Shown: positions 18,440 to 27,958, numbered from the stretch's first letter. The stretch: 64,000 bases of DNA from Roseibium porphyridii (GCF_026191725.2 NZ_CP120863.1:4134001-4198000); one strand, 5' to 3'. Notes: generated by a model from the sequence alone, not told the origin. A program made the numbers and translations.

Positions 18440-18511
18440 GATTATTTTCCCCTGTCGTGCGGCGTTTTGCCGTAGTTAAATTTAGCCAGCACGCAATCAT
18501 AAAAGTTCTCG

Positions 18512-18526
18512 AATTTCGGCGAAATT
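18512..18526. promoter_or_regulatory. Palindrome between uspA-symporter operon and lrp (operator)
   Basis: AATTTCG-G-CGAAATT, a perfect 15-bp palindrome in an A/T-rich divergent promoter region (18440-18580). Related half-sites ATCGAAATT and CGGAATTTTT follow up to the lrp start. Lrp/AsnC proteins bind such sites, so this is the probable operator for both directions. Confidence 0.6.
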
Positions 18527-18580
18527 AGGATATTTTATGAATAATTATCGAAATTAGCCGGAGTTTTCGGAATTTTTCTC

Positions 18581-19039
18581 ATGGATGCGATTGATCAGAA
18601 AATTCTTACAGCCTTGCAAATTGACAGCCGCATCTCCATGGCCAAGCTTTCTGAACAGGTTGGGCTGTCCCTTTCGGCCTGTCACCGACGGGTCAAACTG
18701 CTGGAAGCAAATGGCGTGATTTCTGGCTATACGGTGCGGCTGGAGCGAAGTGCCCTGGATCTGGAGATCCAGGTCTTCATTGAAGTCAAACTGACCAGCG
18801 CGCGCACCGACGACATTACCGCCTTCGAAAGCGCGATCGCGAAAATGCCTGAAATACTGGAATGTCACCTGATATCGGGTGAGTTCGACTATCTCATTCG
18901 ACTTGTTGCGAAAAACACGGCCGCTTACGAGAAGCTCTACCGAAACAGGCTCTCGCAAATCCCGTCAGTGTCGCAAATGAAGACACTGCTCAGTCTCAGC
19001 ACGGTGAAAGAGTTTCGCGGCCTCTATCTGGAGCCGTAA
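18581..19039 (+). CDS. Lrp/AsnC family transcriptional regulator
   Basis: 152 residues: N-terminal winged helix (MDAIDQKILTALQIDSR..., HTH about 5-60) and C-terminal RAM/AsnC ligand-binding domain with the ECHLISGEFDYLIRL segment. It is divergent from the uspA-AGCS operon and probably controls it in response to an amino acid. Its stop lies 90 bp from the convergent E1-type gene, so it could also be linked to that locus. Confidence 0.9.
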   Translation: MDAIDQKILTALQIDSRISMAKLSEQVGLSLSACHRRVKLLEANGVISGYTVRLERSALDLEIQVFIEVKLTSARTDDITAFESAIAKMPEILECHLISGEFDYLIRLVAKNTAAYEKLYRNRLSQIPSVSQMKTLLSLSTVKEFRGLYLEP

Positions 19040-19128
19040 AAAAGCAACGTCTGCCCAGCGCTCCGCTTCAGAGCGATTGCGGGTATGCCAACGCTTGACG
19101 CGCTGCAGTCTGTCTTAGGACGACCGGG

Positions 19129-21492
19129 TCAGATTGCCGGGCCGGGTGTCAGGCCGCTTACCTTCTCGACAATCGAGACGGCGTCGATGCCAAAGTGACG
19201 ATAGAGATCCGAGATCGTTCCGGTTTGACCGAAATGCTCCACTCCGAGCGGGATCGTCTGATGCCCGATTACGCCACCAAGCCAGGCAAGCGTCGCCGGA
19301 TGTCCGTCGATAACAGTGATCAGCCGACAATGGGACGGCAATTCGCCCATGAGCTTTTCAATATGCGATCTTGCACCGGAATTGCCGCGAGACCGAGCTC
19401 GCTGCGCAGCAGTCCATCCCGCATTCAAACGATCCGCGGACGTAACACTCAAAACACCGACATCGCGCCGGTTTCCAGCAAGCAGCCCAGCTGCCTTGAT
19501 GGCCTCGGGGGCAACAACGCCCTGGTAGGCGATCACCACTTCGCAGTTCGGCCCTGGCTTGCGCAACCAGTATGCGCCATCGATCGCACCTTGCCTGAAT
19601 TCGTCATCTGCCCGGTTGACCGGTTGCTCAATCGGATTGGTAGAGAGCCTCAGATAGACCGAGCCACCGGTTTCGTCGCGAAGCCAGGTGCGCTCGTCCG
19701 GATCCCCTTCCCCATCCCGCTGCATGTAGTCGAAAGACCATTCCATGATAACGGCCAGTTCGTCAGCAAAGGCCGGCTCGAAAGCTGCTATTCCATCCTG
19801 GCTCATACCGATCAGCGGTGTTCCGATTGATTGATGTGCGCCCCCTTCCGGAGCCAGCGTAACCCCGGACGGCGTGCCGACAATCATGAAGCGGGCATCC
19901 TGGTAGCAGGCGTAGTTGAGCGCATCGAGTCCTCTGCAAACAAATGGATCATAGACAGTCCCAATCGGGATCAATCGCTCGCCAAAGAGCGAATGCGACA
20001 AACCAGCTGCGCCAAGCAGCAAGAACAGGTTCATCTCGGCAATGCCAAGTTCGATATGCTGACCTTCCGGCGTAAACTCCCATTTGGCAGTCGATGGAAT
20101 CCGGTTCTCGATAAAGGCGTCGGCCATGGCGGTGCGAGCAAAGAGTTTGCGACGGTTTACCCAAGGCCCGAGATTGGTGGTGCCCGTCACGTCCGGAGAC
20201 GTGGTTACAATCCGCCGTGCCAGTTCGCTGTCACCTTTCGACAGATCATCGAGCACTTTGCCAAAAGCCATCTGGGACGAGATTTCCCGGTCTGAATTGA
20301 GTTCAATTGACGGCACATCGACCCTGTCAGCGGTGAAACGCCTAGACCCTTTGGCAAAGAACGGGACCTGTTTCAAAAACGCCTGGAGTGCAGCGACATC
20401 TTCAACCCCAGCAAAGCGCTCCCATTCTTCTCCTTCACTGACACCCATATGATCCTGCCATGCAGACATTTGGGTCTTGTTCATCAAGCCGCCATGGTTG
20501 TCCTTGTGGCCCGCAATCGGTGTGCCCCAGCCTTTGATCGTATAGGCGAGAAAACATGTCGGACGGTCGTGATCGATTGCATCAAAAGCGGCCGCCATTG
20601 TCTCGGTGCAGTTGCCACCGAGATTTTCCATCAAAGCGGCAAGCCCGTCATCGGAACGTCTGTCGATGAGAGCGCTCACATCGCCCTGGTCGCCAAGGTC
20701 ATCCATGAGCCGCTTGCGCCAGACAGCGCCCCCCATGAAAGTCAACGCCGCATAGTCCTGGTTGGAACAGGCATCTATCCATTGCTTCAGCTTGGCACCG
20801 CCCGGCTCACTGAATGCTGCCTGCTGCAGAGCTCCGTATTTGACGCGGACGACATCCCAGCCAAAGGCGTCGAAGATCTTCTCGACCCTGTCAAACAATC
20901 CCTCCCGGACGATTCCGTCCAACGACTGCCGATTGTAGTCAATGATCCACCAGCAATTTTTGAGATCGTTTTTCCAGCCTTCCTGAAGTGCCTCGTAGAC
21001 ATTGCCTTCGTCCAGCTCGGCATCGCCGACCAATGCCACCATGCGCCCCAAGGTCCGATCCTTTGACCAACCCTTCGCATCTACAAAATCTTGAACAAGG
21101 GAGGCAAACGACGTGATCGCGACGCCCAAACCGACGGAACCGGTTGAGAAGTCGACATCATCGATGTCCTTCGTGCGGGACGGATAGGACTGGACACCAT
21201 GGAACCCCCGGAAATTCTTCATTTTTTCCAGATCTTGATTGCCCATGAGATACTGGATCGCATGAAAAACCGGTGAAGCATGCGGTTTGACAGCAATCCG
21301 ATCTTCAGGACGTAGTGCTGAAAAGTATAGCGCCGTCATGATCGATACCATCGACGCCGAACTTGCCTGATGCCCGCCAACCTTGATCCCGTCAGCCTTT
21401 GGTCGAACATGATTGGCGTTGTGGATCATCCAGTGCGACAGCCACAGTAGCCGCTGCTCGATCGTCTTGAGATGTTCCGTCTTCGTTTTCAT
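19129..21492 (-). CDS. mdeB: MdeB-like 2-oxoacid dehydrogenase E1 / transketolase family protein
   Basis: 787-residue thiamine-diphosphate enzyme related to the homodimeric pyruvate dehydrogenase E1 (AceE). The ThDP/Mg motif is GDAELDEGN at 156-164 with DYN at 185-187; later ELGIAEMN and the pyrimidine-domain EGGAHQS segment also fit. In Pseudomonas putida the gene next to methionine gamma-lyase (mdeB) encodes such an E1 that oxidises 2-oxobutyrate, and the same pairing is seen here. No E2 or E3 is in the window, so it would use those of another complex. I start at ATG 21492 (GGACGGA upstream); 21507 is a second choice. An Lrp gene lies between it and mdeA on the other strand. Confidence 0.82.
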   Translation of the reverse strand: MKTKTEHLKTIEQRLLWLSHWMIHNANHVRPKADGIKVGGHQASSASMVSIMTALYFSALRPEDRIAVKPHASPVFHAIQYLMGNQDLEKMKNFRGFHGVQSYPSRTKDIDDVDFSTGSVGLGVAITSFASLVQDFVDAKGWSKDRTLGRMVALVGDAELDEGNVYEALQEGWKNDLKNCWWIIDYNRQSLDGIVREGLFDRVEKIFDAFGWDVVRVKYGALQQAAFSEPGGAKLKQWIDACSNQDYAALTFMGGAVWRKRLMDDLGDQGDVSALIDRRSDDGLAALMENLGGNCTETMAAAFDAIDHDRPTCFLAYTIKGWGTPIAGHKDNHGGLMNKTQMSAWQDHMGVSEGEEWERFAGVEDVAALQAFLKQVPFFAKGSRRFTADRVDVPSIELNSDREISSQMAFGKVLDDLSKGDSELARRIVTTSPDVTGTTNLGPWVNRRKLFARTAMADAFIENRIPSTAKWEFTPEGQHIELGIAEMNLFLLLGAAGLSHSLFGERLIPIGTVYDPFVCRGLDALNYACYQDARFMIVGTPSGVTLAPEGGAHQSIGTPLIGMSQDGIAAFEPAFADELAVIMEWSFDYMQRDGEGDPDERTWLRDETGGSVYLRLSTNPIEQPVNRADDEFRQGAIDGAYWLRKPGPNCEVVIAYQGVVAPEAIKAAGLLAGNRRDVGVLSVTSADRLNAGWTAAQRARSRGNSGARSHIEKLMGELPSHCRLITVIDGHPATLAWLGGVIGHQTIPLGVEHFGQTGTISDLYRHFGIDAVSIVEKVSGLTPGPAI

Positions 21493-21615
21493 GCCGGTTC
21501 CGTCCATTTCTCGTTTGACGACCAACCTAACGGTCGGTTCGAGCTGGTTTCTTGCTTTTTCGTAGTCACAGAGGTTAGAAAATAGACACTTTCGCTAGAA
21601 AAATTGGAAACTATA

Positions 21616-22083
21616 ATGACTTCCGTCAACCTTGATCAGTTTGATATCCAGATCCTGCGCGAATTACGCGCGAATGGGCGTATTTCCATACAAGATCTGT
21701 CAGAGAAAATCGGTCTTAGCCCAACACCGGTCGCGCGCAGGCTGCGGCATCTGGAAGAAAACGGTGTTGTCACCGGATATTGCGCCCTGATCGACGAAAT
21801 GAAATTGGGCTACGAAGTATCGGTGTTCGTTTCAGTCCAGCTGGACAAACAGGTCGATGTCAGCCTTGAGCGTTTCGAGACTGCGATCCAGGGTTTTCCC
21901 GAAGTAGTTGATTGCTGGCTGATGACTGGCAATCGCGACTACCTTCTGCGCGTCGCGACCACCGGTCTGGCCAGTTTCGAGACCTTCCTGACAGGCAAAC
22001 TCACCCGTGTGCCAGGCGTGGCGAACATTGAAAGCTCCATCCCGCTTCGCCGGGTGAAGTCCGCTGTTGCCCGCACACCTTGA
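21616..22083 (+). CDS. Lrp/AsnC family transcriptional regulator
   Basis: 155 residues with the Lrp HTH (LDQFDIQILRELRANGRISIQDL...) and AsnC domain (WLMTGNRDYLLRV). ATG 21616 has GGAA 7 nt upstream; the frame also allows a TTG at 21604. It is divergent from mdeB (about 120 bp between starts) and convergent on mdeA with a 3-bp gap. The divergent layout suggests that this copy controls mdeB. Confidence 0.9.
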   Translation: MTSVNLDQFDIQILRELRANGRISIQDLSEKIGLSPTPVARRLRHLEENGVVTGYCALIDEMKLGYEVSVFVSVQLDKQVDVSLERFETAIQGFPEVVDCWLMTGNRDYLLRVATTGLASFETFLTGKLTRVPGVANIESSIPLRRVKSAVARTP

Positions 22084-22086
22084 CCC

Positions 22087-23289
22087 TCAGGCTGCTTCAG
22101 CCACGGTTTCGCTCGGCAGCGCCTGCCGTAAGTCTTCCAGAATGTCGTCAACCTCTTCCAATCCAACCGAAAGACGAACCAGTCCATCGCTGATGCCATG
22201 CGCAGCGCGTTCTTCAGGTGTGTAAGTCGAGTGGGTCATGGACGCCGGATGCTGGATCAGTGTTTCTGCATCCCCGAGCGACACCGCCCGCTGGATCATC
22301 TTCAGAGCATTCATCATGTTGGTACCGGCATTCAATCCTCCGGTCAGTTCGAAAGCGATCATGCCACCGGGCTGCCGCATCTGGGTCTGTGCAAGATCAT
22401 GCTGCTCAAAACTCTCAAGCCCCGGGTAAAAAACCTTGGACACTGCGGCCTGCGCCTCCAGCCAACGGGCCACTTTCATCGCCGATGAGGAGTGCCGGTC
22501 CATGCGCAATGCAAGCGTCTTCAGGCCTCGCAAGACAAGCAGAGCGCTGAATGGTGCCATGACAGCACCCGTCATATCTTTCATACCGACAAGACGGATC
22601 TCCTGGATTTGCTCCTGCGAGCCGACCACGAGACCGGCAACAACGTCTCCATGACCTCCCAGGTACTTGGTGGCCGAGTGCAGAACAATGTCGGCGCCCA
22701 GTTCAATGGGCCGCGTCAGGTAAGGGGTTGCGTAGGTGTTGTCGACAATCACGGTCGCGCTTGCCTCATGGGCAATATCGGAAATCTTCTCGATGTCGAC
22801 GAGACGCATATTTGGGTTTGCCGGTGTTTCAAAATAGACGATCCGCGTCTTGTTCGAGATCGCAGCTCGCAGTTTCTCCGGATCGGTCATGTCGACGTGC
22901 GAGATCTTGATGCCGAACCGGGTCAAACCGTGGCGCATGAATGCAAATGTGCAGCCGTAAAGCGTCTCATCCACGATGATTTCATCGCCAGGCGAAACAA
23001 GTGTCCAAAGGGTTGCTGTGATCGCCCCCATGCCGGAAGACAGTGCCAAACCGGCTTCCGCACCCTCAAGATCGGCAATCCGACGCTCAAGAAGATCAAG
23101 GGTTGGATTTGAGATACGGCTATAGATATGACCGGGCCGCTCGCCTGCAAACATTTCGCCGCCAGCTTCTGCGGTCTCAAAGACAAATGTGGAGCTCAAG
23201 TGAAGCGGCGGCGTGAGCGATCCTTCGTTGTCCGAAGGCCGGTAAGCGTGGTGGATCGCTCTGCTGGCAAAACCCTTATACATGCTCAT
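22087..23289 (-). CDS. mdeA: L-methionine gamma-lyase
   Basis: PLP enzyme that splits methionine to methanethiol, 2-oxobutyrate and ammonia in the cytoplasm. The 400-residue protein follows P. putida MdeA closely: PLP-binding Lys208 in SATKYLGGHGD, Asp183 in DNTYATPY, Tyr56 and Arg58 in IYSRISNPT, and the lyase-specific Cys113 in LYGCTFAF, which is absent from cystathionine gamma-synthases and most relatives. The C-terminal HPASMTHSTYTPEER segment is also conserved. It is divergent from an Lrp regulator (mdeR). The product 2-oxobutyrate suits the neighbouring E1-type enzyme. Confidence 0.92.
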   Translation of the reverse strand: MSMYKGFASRAIHHAYRPSDNEGSLTPPLHLSSTFVFETAEAGGEMFAGERPGHIYSRISNPTLDLLERRIADLEGAEAGLALSSGMGAITATLWTLVSPGDEIIVDETLYGCTFAFMRHGLTRFGIKISHVDMTDPEKLRAAISNKTRIVYFETPANPNMRLVDIEKISDIAHEASATVIVDNTYATPYLTRPIELGADIVLHSATKYLGGHGDVVAGLVVGSQEQIQEIRLVGMKDMTGAVMAPFSALLVLRGLKTLALRMDRHSSSAMKVARWLEAQAAVSKVFYPGLESFEQHDLAQTQMRQPGGMIAFELTGGLNAGTNMMNALKMIQRAVSLGDAETLIQHPASMTHSTYTPEERAAHGISDGLVRLSVGLEEVDDILEDLRQALPSETVAEAA

Positions 23290-23351
23290 ATCATTCTCCC
23301 GAGTTGCTTTTCAGCAGCTTAGGAAAGATGGGCGGGCATTTGATTTCAAAA

Positions 23352-23381
23352 TATGCTAACTTTGAACGTCATATTAGCATA
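23352..23381. promoter_or_regulatory. Inverted repeat between mdeA and mdeR (Lrp operator)
   Basis: TATGCTAA at 23352-23359 and TTAGCATA at 23374-23381, perfect 8-bp arms with a 14-bp A/T-rich spacer, so centres 22 bp apart on one face of the helix. The right arm ends 15 bp before the mdeR start. It is the probable site of MdeR action on both genes. Confidence 0.65.
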
Positions 23382-23395
23382 ATCTGCCAGAGACG

Positions 23396-23860
23396 ATGCC
23401 CATGGACGCAAAAGACCGTCAAATTATTCGAGCGCTGCAAGGTGACGGGCGCATGACCAACCAGGACCTCGCGGACACCGTCAATCTTTCGCCGTCCCCT
23501 TGCCTGCGCCGCCTTCGCAATTTGGAAAACTCAGGCGCGATCCGCGGTTTCATGGCCGACGTGGATGCATCTGCATACGGATTGCCGATTACCGTCTTTG
23601 TCCGCATACGGCTGGAGCGTCACAACGAAGAAGACGTTCAGCGTTTCGAGCGGCACGTTCAAACAATCCATGAGATTCTGGAGTGCCATGTCCTGACCGG
23701 AGCTATGGATTATCAGTTGCGTGTGGTGGTCTCCGACCTGGAGGCCTATGAAACCTTCATTCGAACACGCATCCACCCAATCGGAGGCATTGCCTCGATC
23801 GACACAAGTTTCGTCTATGGAACGGTGAAAAAAACCGCCGTCTTTCCGCAACTGGATTAA
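23396..23860 (+). CDS. mdeR: Lrp/AsnC family regulator of methionine gamma-lyase
   Basis: 154 residues; HTH at about 3-60 (DAKDRQIIRALQGDGRMTNQDLA) and AsnC ligand domain (ECHVLTGAMDYQLRVVV). Divergent from mdeA with an 8-bp-arm inverted repeat between them, the same layout as mdeR-mdeA of P. putida, where MdeR activates mdeAB. An ATG two codons later (MDAKDRQ) is equally possible. The stop overlaps the convergent ABC ATPase gene by 4 bp. Confidence 0.87.
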   Translation: MPMDAKDRQIIRALQGDGRMTNQDLADTVNLSPSPCLRRLRNLENSGAIRGFMADVDASAYGLPITVFVRIRLERHNEEDVQRFERHVQTIHEILECHVLTGAMDYQLRVVVSDLEAYETFIRTRIHPIGGIASIDTSFVYGTVKKTAVFPQLD

Positions 23861-24915
23861 CGCAAAGACCGCCCGTCTTCCGCGAATAGGTGAACTTTCT
23901 GCGGATCGATGAAAAGGCCTATCGGGTCGCCGGTATTGACAGGCACATGTCCATGTTCGCGCACAAGAAACGCTCCGATCCCGTCGACCTGGACATGGAT
24001 ATTCGTGTCTGAGCCGAGATGCTCAACCAGTTCGGCTTTTCCGCTGAATTGAGCGGCTTCCGATCCTGCCACGTGAATGTGCTCCGGGCGTATTCCAAGT
24101 TCACTCACGCCAGAAGAAGGCACCTCCCCTTCAACCTGGATTCTGGTGCCGCTGGAAAGTGCAATGCTGTCGCCCTTGGCTTCGGCCCGATGCACATTCA
24201 TGGTCGGTGACCCGATGAATTGTGCAACAAACTTGTTGGCAGGTCTCTCATAAAGGTCGAGTGGTGTTCCGACTTGCTGGATGTCGCCCGCATTCAGAAC
24301 AACAATCCTGTCCGCAAGTGTCAGTGCCTCTACCTGGTCGTGCGTTACATAGATCATCGTGGCTTCAAGGCGTTGGTGAAGGCGTGCAATTTCAAGACGC
24401 ATCTCGACACGCAAGGCCGCATCCAGATTTGACAAGGGTTCATCGAAGAGAAAGGCGCTTGGGTCTCGAACGATTGCGCGGCCCATTGCTACGCGCTGAC
24501 GCTGGCCGCCCGAAAGCTGTTTTGGCAAGCGTTCCTTCAGGCCAGTGAGACCCAGTGTCTTCGCCGCGCCCTGAACCTTGGACCGACGCTCTTCCGCGGC
24601 GGCTTTCCGGATTTCAAGGGAAAAGCCCATGTTTCGTGAAACGTCCATATGTGGATAGAGCGCATAAGATTGGAACACCATGGCCATGTCGCGGTCGCGG
24701 GGTGGAACCTCGTTCATGCGCCTGCCATCGATGGTGAATTCGCCACCCGTGATCGGTTCCAGGCCGGCGATCATCCGCAGCAAAGTGGACTTGCCACAGC
24801 CGGACGGGCCGACCAGCACAATAAACTCGCCGTCTTCAATCGTCAGGTTAATGTCGCGCAGGACTTCAACAGATCCGTAGGATTTGGCGATGTTTTGCAG
24901 TTCAATGCGGGCCAT
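23857..24915 (-). CDS. ABC transporter ATP-binding protein, MalK/UgpC type
   Basis: 352-residue ATPase of a CUT1 sugar-type importer. Walker A GPSGCGKS at 36-43, signature LSGGQRQR, Walker B FLFDEP, switch His in YVTHDQ, followed by the C-terminal TOBE/OB regulatory domain (~residues 240-350) typical of MalK. It is the last gene of the operon that starts with the GntR gene at 29.9 kb. The substrate is unknown. Confidence 0.93.
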   Translation of the reverse strand: MARIELQNIAKSYGSVEVLRDINLTIEDGEFIVLVGPSGCGKSTLLRMIAGLEPITGGEFTIDGRRMNEVPPRDRDMAMVFQSYALYPHMDVSRNMGFSLEIRKAAAEERRSKVQGAAKTLGLTGLKERLPKQLSGGQRQRVAMGRAIVRDPSAFLFDEPLSNLDAALRVEMRLEIARLHQRLEATMIYVTHDQVEALTLADRIVVLNAGDIQQVGTPLDLYERPANKFVAQFIGSPTMNVHRAEAKGDSIALSSGTRIQVEGEVPSSGVSELGIRPEHIHVAGSEAAQFSGKAELVEHLGSDTNIHVQVDGIGAFLVREHGHVPVNTGDPIGLFIDPQKVHLFAEDGRSLR

Positions 24916-24924
24916 TTTGGGCTC

Positions 24925-25767
24925 CTATCCTTTTACGGCACCAGAGGTGAGCCCCTGGACCAGATAGCGCTGAATGAAGATGAAGAAGAGGCAGGATGGC
25001 ACAAGCGCCAAGACACCGGCGGCCATCATCTGCCCCCAGTCGACCGAGAACTTTGAGACGAACGTCAAAAGCCCGACAGGGAATGTCATCGTATCGTTGG
25101 AATTGATCAACATCAGCGCAAAGAGCAATTCGCTCCATGCCGCAGTGAAGATGAAGCCAAGTGTTGCTCCCAATCCCGGCAGCGTCAGAGGCAGAATGAT
25201 CTTGCGCAGCGCTTCAAACCTCGTGCAGCCGTCGATCATTCCGGCCTCCTCCAAGTCCTTCGGAATGCCGTCGAAGAAGGACTGCATCAGGAATGTGGCG
25301 AAGGGCACATTGAAGGCGGTATAGACGATGATCAGGCTTGTCAGTGAGTTCAGCAATCCGACTGCAGCCACGATCTTGTAGATTGGGGCAATGATCATCA
25401 GAAGCGGAAACATCTGGGTGATCAGCATAAGCGCAATGACCAGGCGCTTGCCACGGAAGTCAAAGCGAGAAAAGGCATAGCCTGCCGCGGCTGCCACACA
25501 TGTGGTTATGGCCGCTGTACCCAGGGACACGATCAGGCTGTTCTTGAAATAGGACAAGAAGTCGGTGGCGATCAGGACAGTTCTGAAATTCTCGAACGTG
25601 AAACTGCTGGGAACCATCGCAGTTCCCTCCGAGAAGATCAGTTTGTCCGGTGTCACCGCGATTTTTGCCAGCCAGTAAAGCGGGAAAAGGGCAAAGGTCA
25701 GATAAAAGGCCAGAGCCAGATATTTCCCGGTCACGGCCAAGGGTGAGGACTTGCGAAGCGCACTCAT
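24925..25767 (-). CDS. ABC transporter permease, MalG type
   Basis: 280 residues with six membrane helices and the EAA loop (EEAGMIDGCTRFEALRKIILPLTLPG), the contact for the MalK-type ATPase. It ends in the usual LVQGLTSGAVKG. Second permease of the CUT1 importer, 8 bp after the MalF-type gene. Confidence 0.93.
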   Translation of the reverse strand: MSALRKSSPLAVTGKYLALAFYLTFALFPLYWLAKIAVTPDKLIFSEGTAMVPSSFTFENFRTVLIATDFLSYFKNSLIVSLGTAAITTCVAAAAGYAFSRFDFRGKRLVIALMLITQMFPLLMIIAPIYKIVAAVGLLNSLTSLIIVYTAFNVPFATFLMQSFFDGIPKDLEEAGMIDGCTRFEALRKIILPLTLPGLGATLGFIFTAAWSELLFALMLINSNDTMTFPVGLLTFVSKFSVDWGQMMAAGVLALVPSCLFFIFIQRYLVQGLTSGAVKG

Positions 25768-25775
25768 AACAAACC

Positions 25776-26705
25776 TCAGATCTTGACCAGTCTGCGGCGC
25801 AGAACAAGCAGGATGACAGCGTAGATCAACAGAAGAGCCAGCAAAGCAACAGCAATAGCCGACGCGTATCCGAAATCGAGCTTTCGGAAAGCCGTTGTGA
25901 AGATGTATGTCGATAGGATCTGCGTGGAGTTGGCAGGACCTCCACCGGTCATGACAAAAATGAGATCAGCGAAATTCGCGATCCAGATCGTTCTCAGCAT
26001 GACGGTGATGGCAATCATAGGCGCCAGGAATGGCAAGGTGATCTTGGTAAAACTTTGCCAGGCTGTCGCGCCGTCAATTTCAGCTGCCTCATAGAGTTCG
26101 CCGGGGATCGACTGCAACGCAGCCAAAAGCGTGATGGCAAAAAACGGAACCCCGAACCAGACATTCGCAGTGATCGGGCCCCACATTGCAAGGTCGGGAT
26201 CACCTAGGATGTTGAAAGGCTCAGACAAGATGCCGAGCGCGGCCAGCCAGTGCGGCAACGGGCCAATCGTCGGATTGAACAGCCAGGCCCAGGTCAGGGC
26301 CGAGAGAAAAGTCGGCACTGCCCACGGCAGAAATACGAGCGCCTGAACCAGGCGTTTGCCGTAGAAACGGGTATTTAGGAGAAGTGCCAGCCCCAAACCC
26401 AGAAAGAACTGAAAGAAGATCGACCCAAGGGTCCACCAGAAGGTGTTCTTCAGCGCCAGCCAGAATTTCCTGTCCGACCAAAGCGCCTGAAAATTTTCCG
26501 TTCCGACCCAGCCTGTTTCGAACGGGCGCAGCAGCGATACGGATTGAAAGGCATAAGACACTCCGATAACCAATGGCACCAGCATCACCAGTGCAATTAG
26601 CACAAATGCCGGCGCAATATAGAGATACGGTTCGACCAGGTATCGGAAATAGAAAGAAGGCCGCGCCCGGGGTTTCCCGGGCGCAGGTGTTGCAGTCGAC
26701 ATCAT
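25776..26705 (-). CDS. ABC transporter permease, MalF type
   Basis: 309 residues, about six membrane helices, with the EAA loop YEAAEIDGATAWQSFTKITLPFL. The N-terminus is short and lacks the long periplasmic loop of E. coli MalF, as is usual for CUT1 permeases. The start overlaps the binding-protein stop by 4 bp. Confidence 0.93.
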   Translation of the reverse strand: MMSTATPAPGKPRARPSFYFRYLVEPYLYIAPAFVLIALVMLVPLVIGVSYAFQSVSLLRPFETGWVGTENFQALWSDRKFWLALKNTFWWTLGSIFFQFFLGLGLALLLNTRFYGKRLVQALVFLPWAVPTFLSALTWAWLFNPTIGPLPHWLAALGILSEPFNILGDPDLAMWGPITANVWFGVPFFAITLLAALQSIPGELYEAAEIDGATAWQSFTKITLPFLAPMIAITVMLRTIWIANFADLIFVMTGGGPANSTQILSTYIFTTAFRKLDFGYASAIAVALLALLLIYAVILLVLRRRLVKI

Positions 26706-27958
26706 TGTGCAGCTTTCCAGCGGGCATATTCTTCGGTCAGAAATTCAGCCCATTTGTCAGCGACTTCCTGAGCGCTGATTTGACCTAACAAAGCCTCCTG
26801 ACTGCTTTCCAAGGCGATGGAATCTGCAAAATATCCGAACTGTTCCAGGTAGGTCGGCATAACCGTTGGAACATACTGGTCTCCGTTCAGGGTATCGAAC
26901 CAGCCCTTGAACTGTTCGGTCTTGAAATATGGATCTTGCTCAGCGCCCTCATGGATCGGGATAACGCCCACACGCTTTGCCCATTCCTTGTTGGCCTCCG
27001 GGCTTGCCAGATGCGCAATCAACTTCCAGGAAAGATCCTCATTAGACGTTGTGTCGAACATTGCCCAACCGGCGAAACCGATTGTCGGGAAAGCTTTACC
27101 TGCCGGCCCGACCGGCATGGGAACAACAGCAAAATCGTCGGCCTCCATGCGCTCGGCCACTGCAATCAGGGCATCAGGGTCCTGATCAAGAAATGCGCAA
27201 GTTCCCGAATAGAAACCGGCCACAATCTCATTAAACCCCCAACTTACGGAATCCTTCGGTGCATATCCGTTCTGGTAGAGATCAATCAGGAATTGGATCC
27301 CTTCCACCGAACCCGGCTGGTTGAGCGTGCTCTTGCCGTTTTCGTCAAAGAAGGTGTTATTGCCGTTCATGGTGGCGGCCATCATGATCCAGCCATTCAG
27401 GCCACCCGGCCCGCCACGAAGACAATAACCATACTTGCCATCAAGCTCGGACACCGCCTTGGCCGCGGCCATGAAATCGGCCATGGTCTTCGGCGCTTCG
27501 CCCACACCCGCCTCTTCCAACAGTTTTTTGTTGTAGAACAAGGCGCGGAGGTAGAACCCGTAGGGGATCATTCGCACGGTTTTGCCGTCTGTCTGCCGCC
27601 CCATGTCGATTGTCTTTTGGGTCAGCGTTTCACCGTGTTCCCAGTCAGCAATCCGGCTGTTCAGATCAACCAGCTTGTCCTTGTAGATACCGGCCCAACG
27701 ATCCGGCATTTCGACCACGTCAGGAATGTCTCCCCCTGCAACCATGGTCGCAAACTTTTCGAAGGCCTGCCCCCATGGCAACGACACGATTTCCACTTCA
27801 GTTCCAGGATTGGCGGCTTCGAATGCCTCAACCTGTTGCTGCAGGACCTTGGTTCGCTCCGGACTGGTGATCACTTCCACCAGTTTCAGGCTTTCCGCGC
27901 TCGCCGCTGAACTCGCCATTATGGCAAGTGCGCTAATAGCTCCTATCAATCCCCTCAT
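26702..27958 (-). CDS. Extracellular solute-binding protein, family 1
   Basis: Periplasmic receptor of the CUT1 importer, 418 residues. Signal peptide MRGLIGAISALAIMASSAASA, then the family-1 fold (EAANPGTEVEIVSLPWGQAFEKFATMVAGGDIPDVVEM). ATG 27958 has GGAG 6 nt upstream; four in-frame codons before it were dropped. Family members bind sugars, polyols, glycerol phosphates or other small molecules. The enzyme encoded just upstream is of the trans-sulfuration family, so an amino- or sulfur-containing ligand should be considered. Confidence 0.92.
   Translation of the reverse strand: MRGLIGAISALAIMASSAASAESLKLVEVITSPERTKVLQQQVEAFEAANPGTEVEIVSLPWGQAFEKFATMVAGGDIPDVVEMPDRWAGIYKDKLVDLNSRIADWEHGETLTQKTIDMGRQTDGKTVRMIPYGFYLRALFYNKKLLEEAGVGEAPKTMADFMAAAKAVSELDGKYGYCLRGGPGGLNGWIMMAATMNGNNTFFDENGKSTLNQPGSVEGIQFLIDLYQNGYAPKDSVSWGFNEIVAGFYSGTCAFLDQDPDALIAVAERMEADDFAVVPMPVGPAGKAFPTIGFAGWAMFDTTSNEDLSWKLIAHLASPEANKEWAKRVGVIPIHEGAEQDPYFKTEQFKGWFDTLNGDQYVPTVMPTYLEQFGYFADSIALESSQEALLGQISAQEVADKWAEFLTEEYARWKAAQ

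Noticed and set aside
26936..27910. + strand open frame of 324 codons opposite the family-1 binding protein
   Set aside because: His/Arg-rich composition of an antisense shadow; the binding protein is unambiguous.
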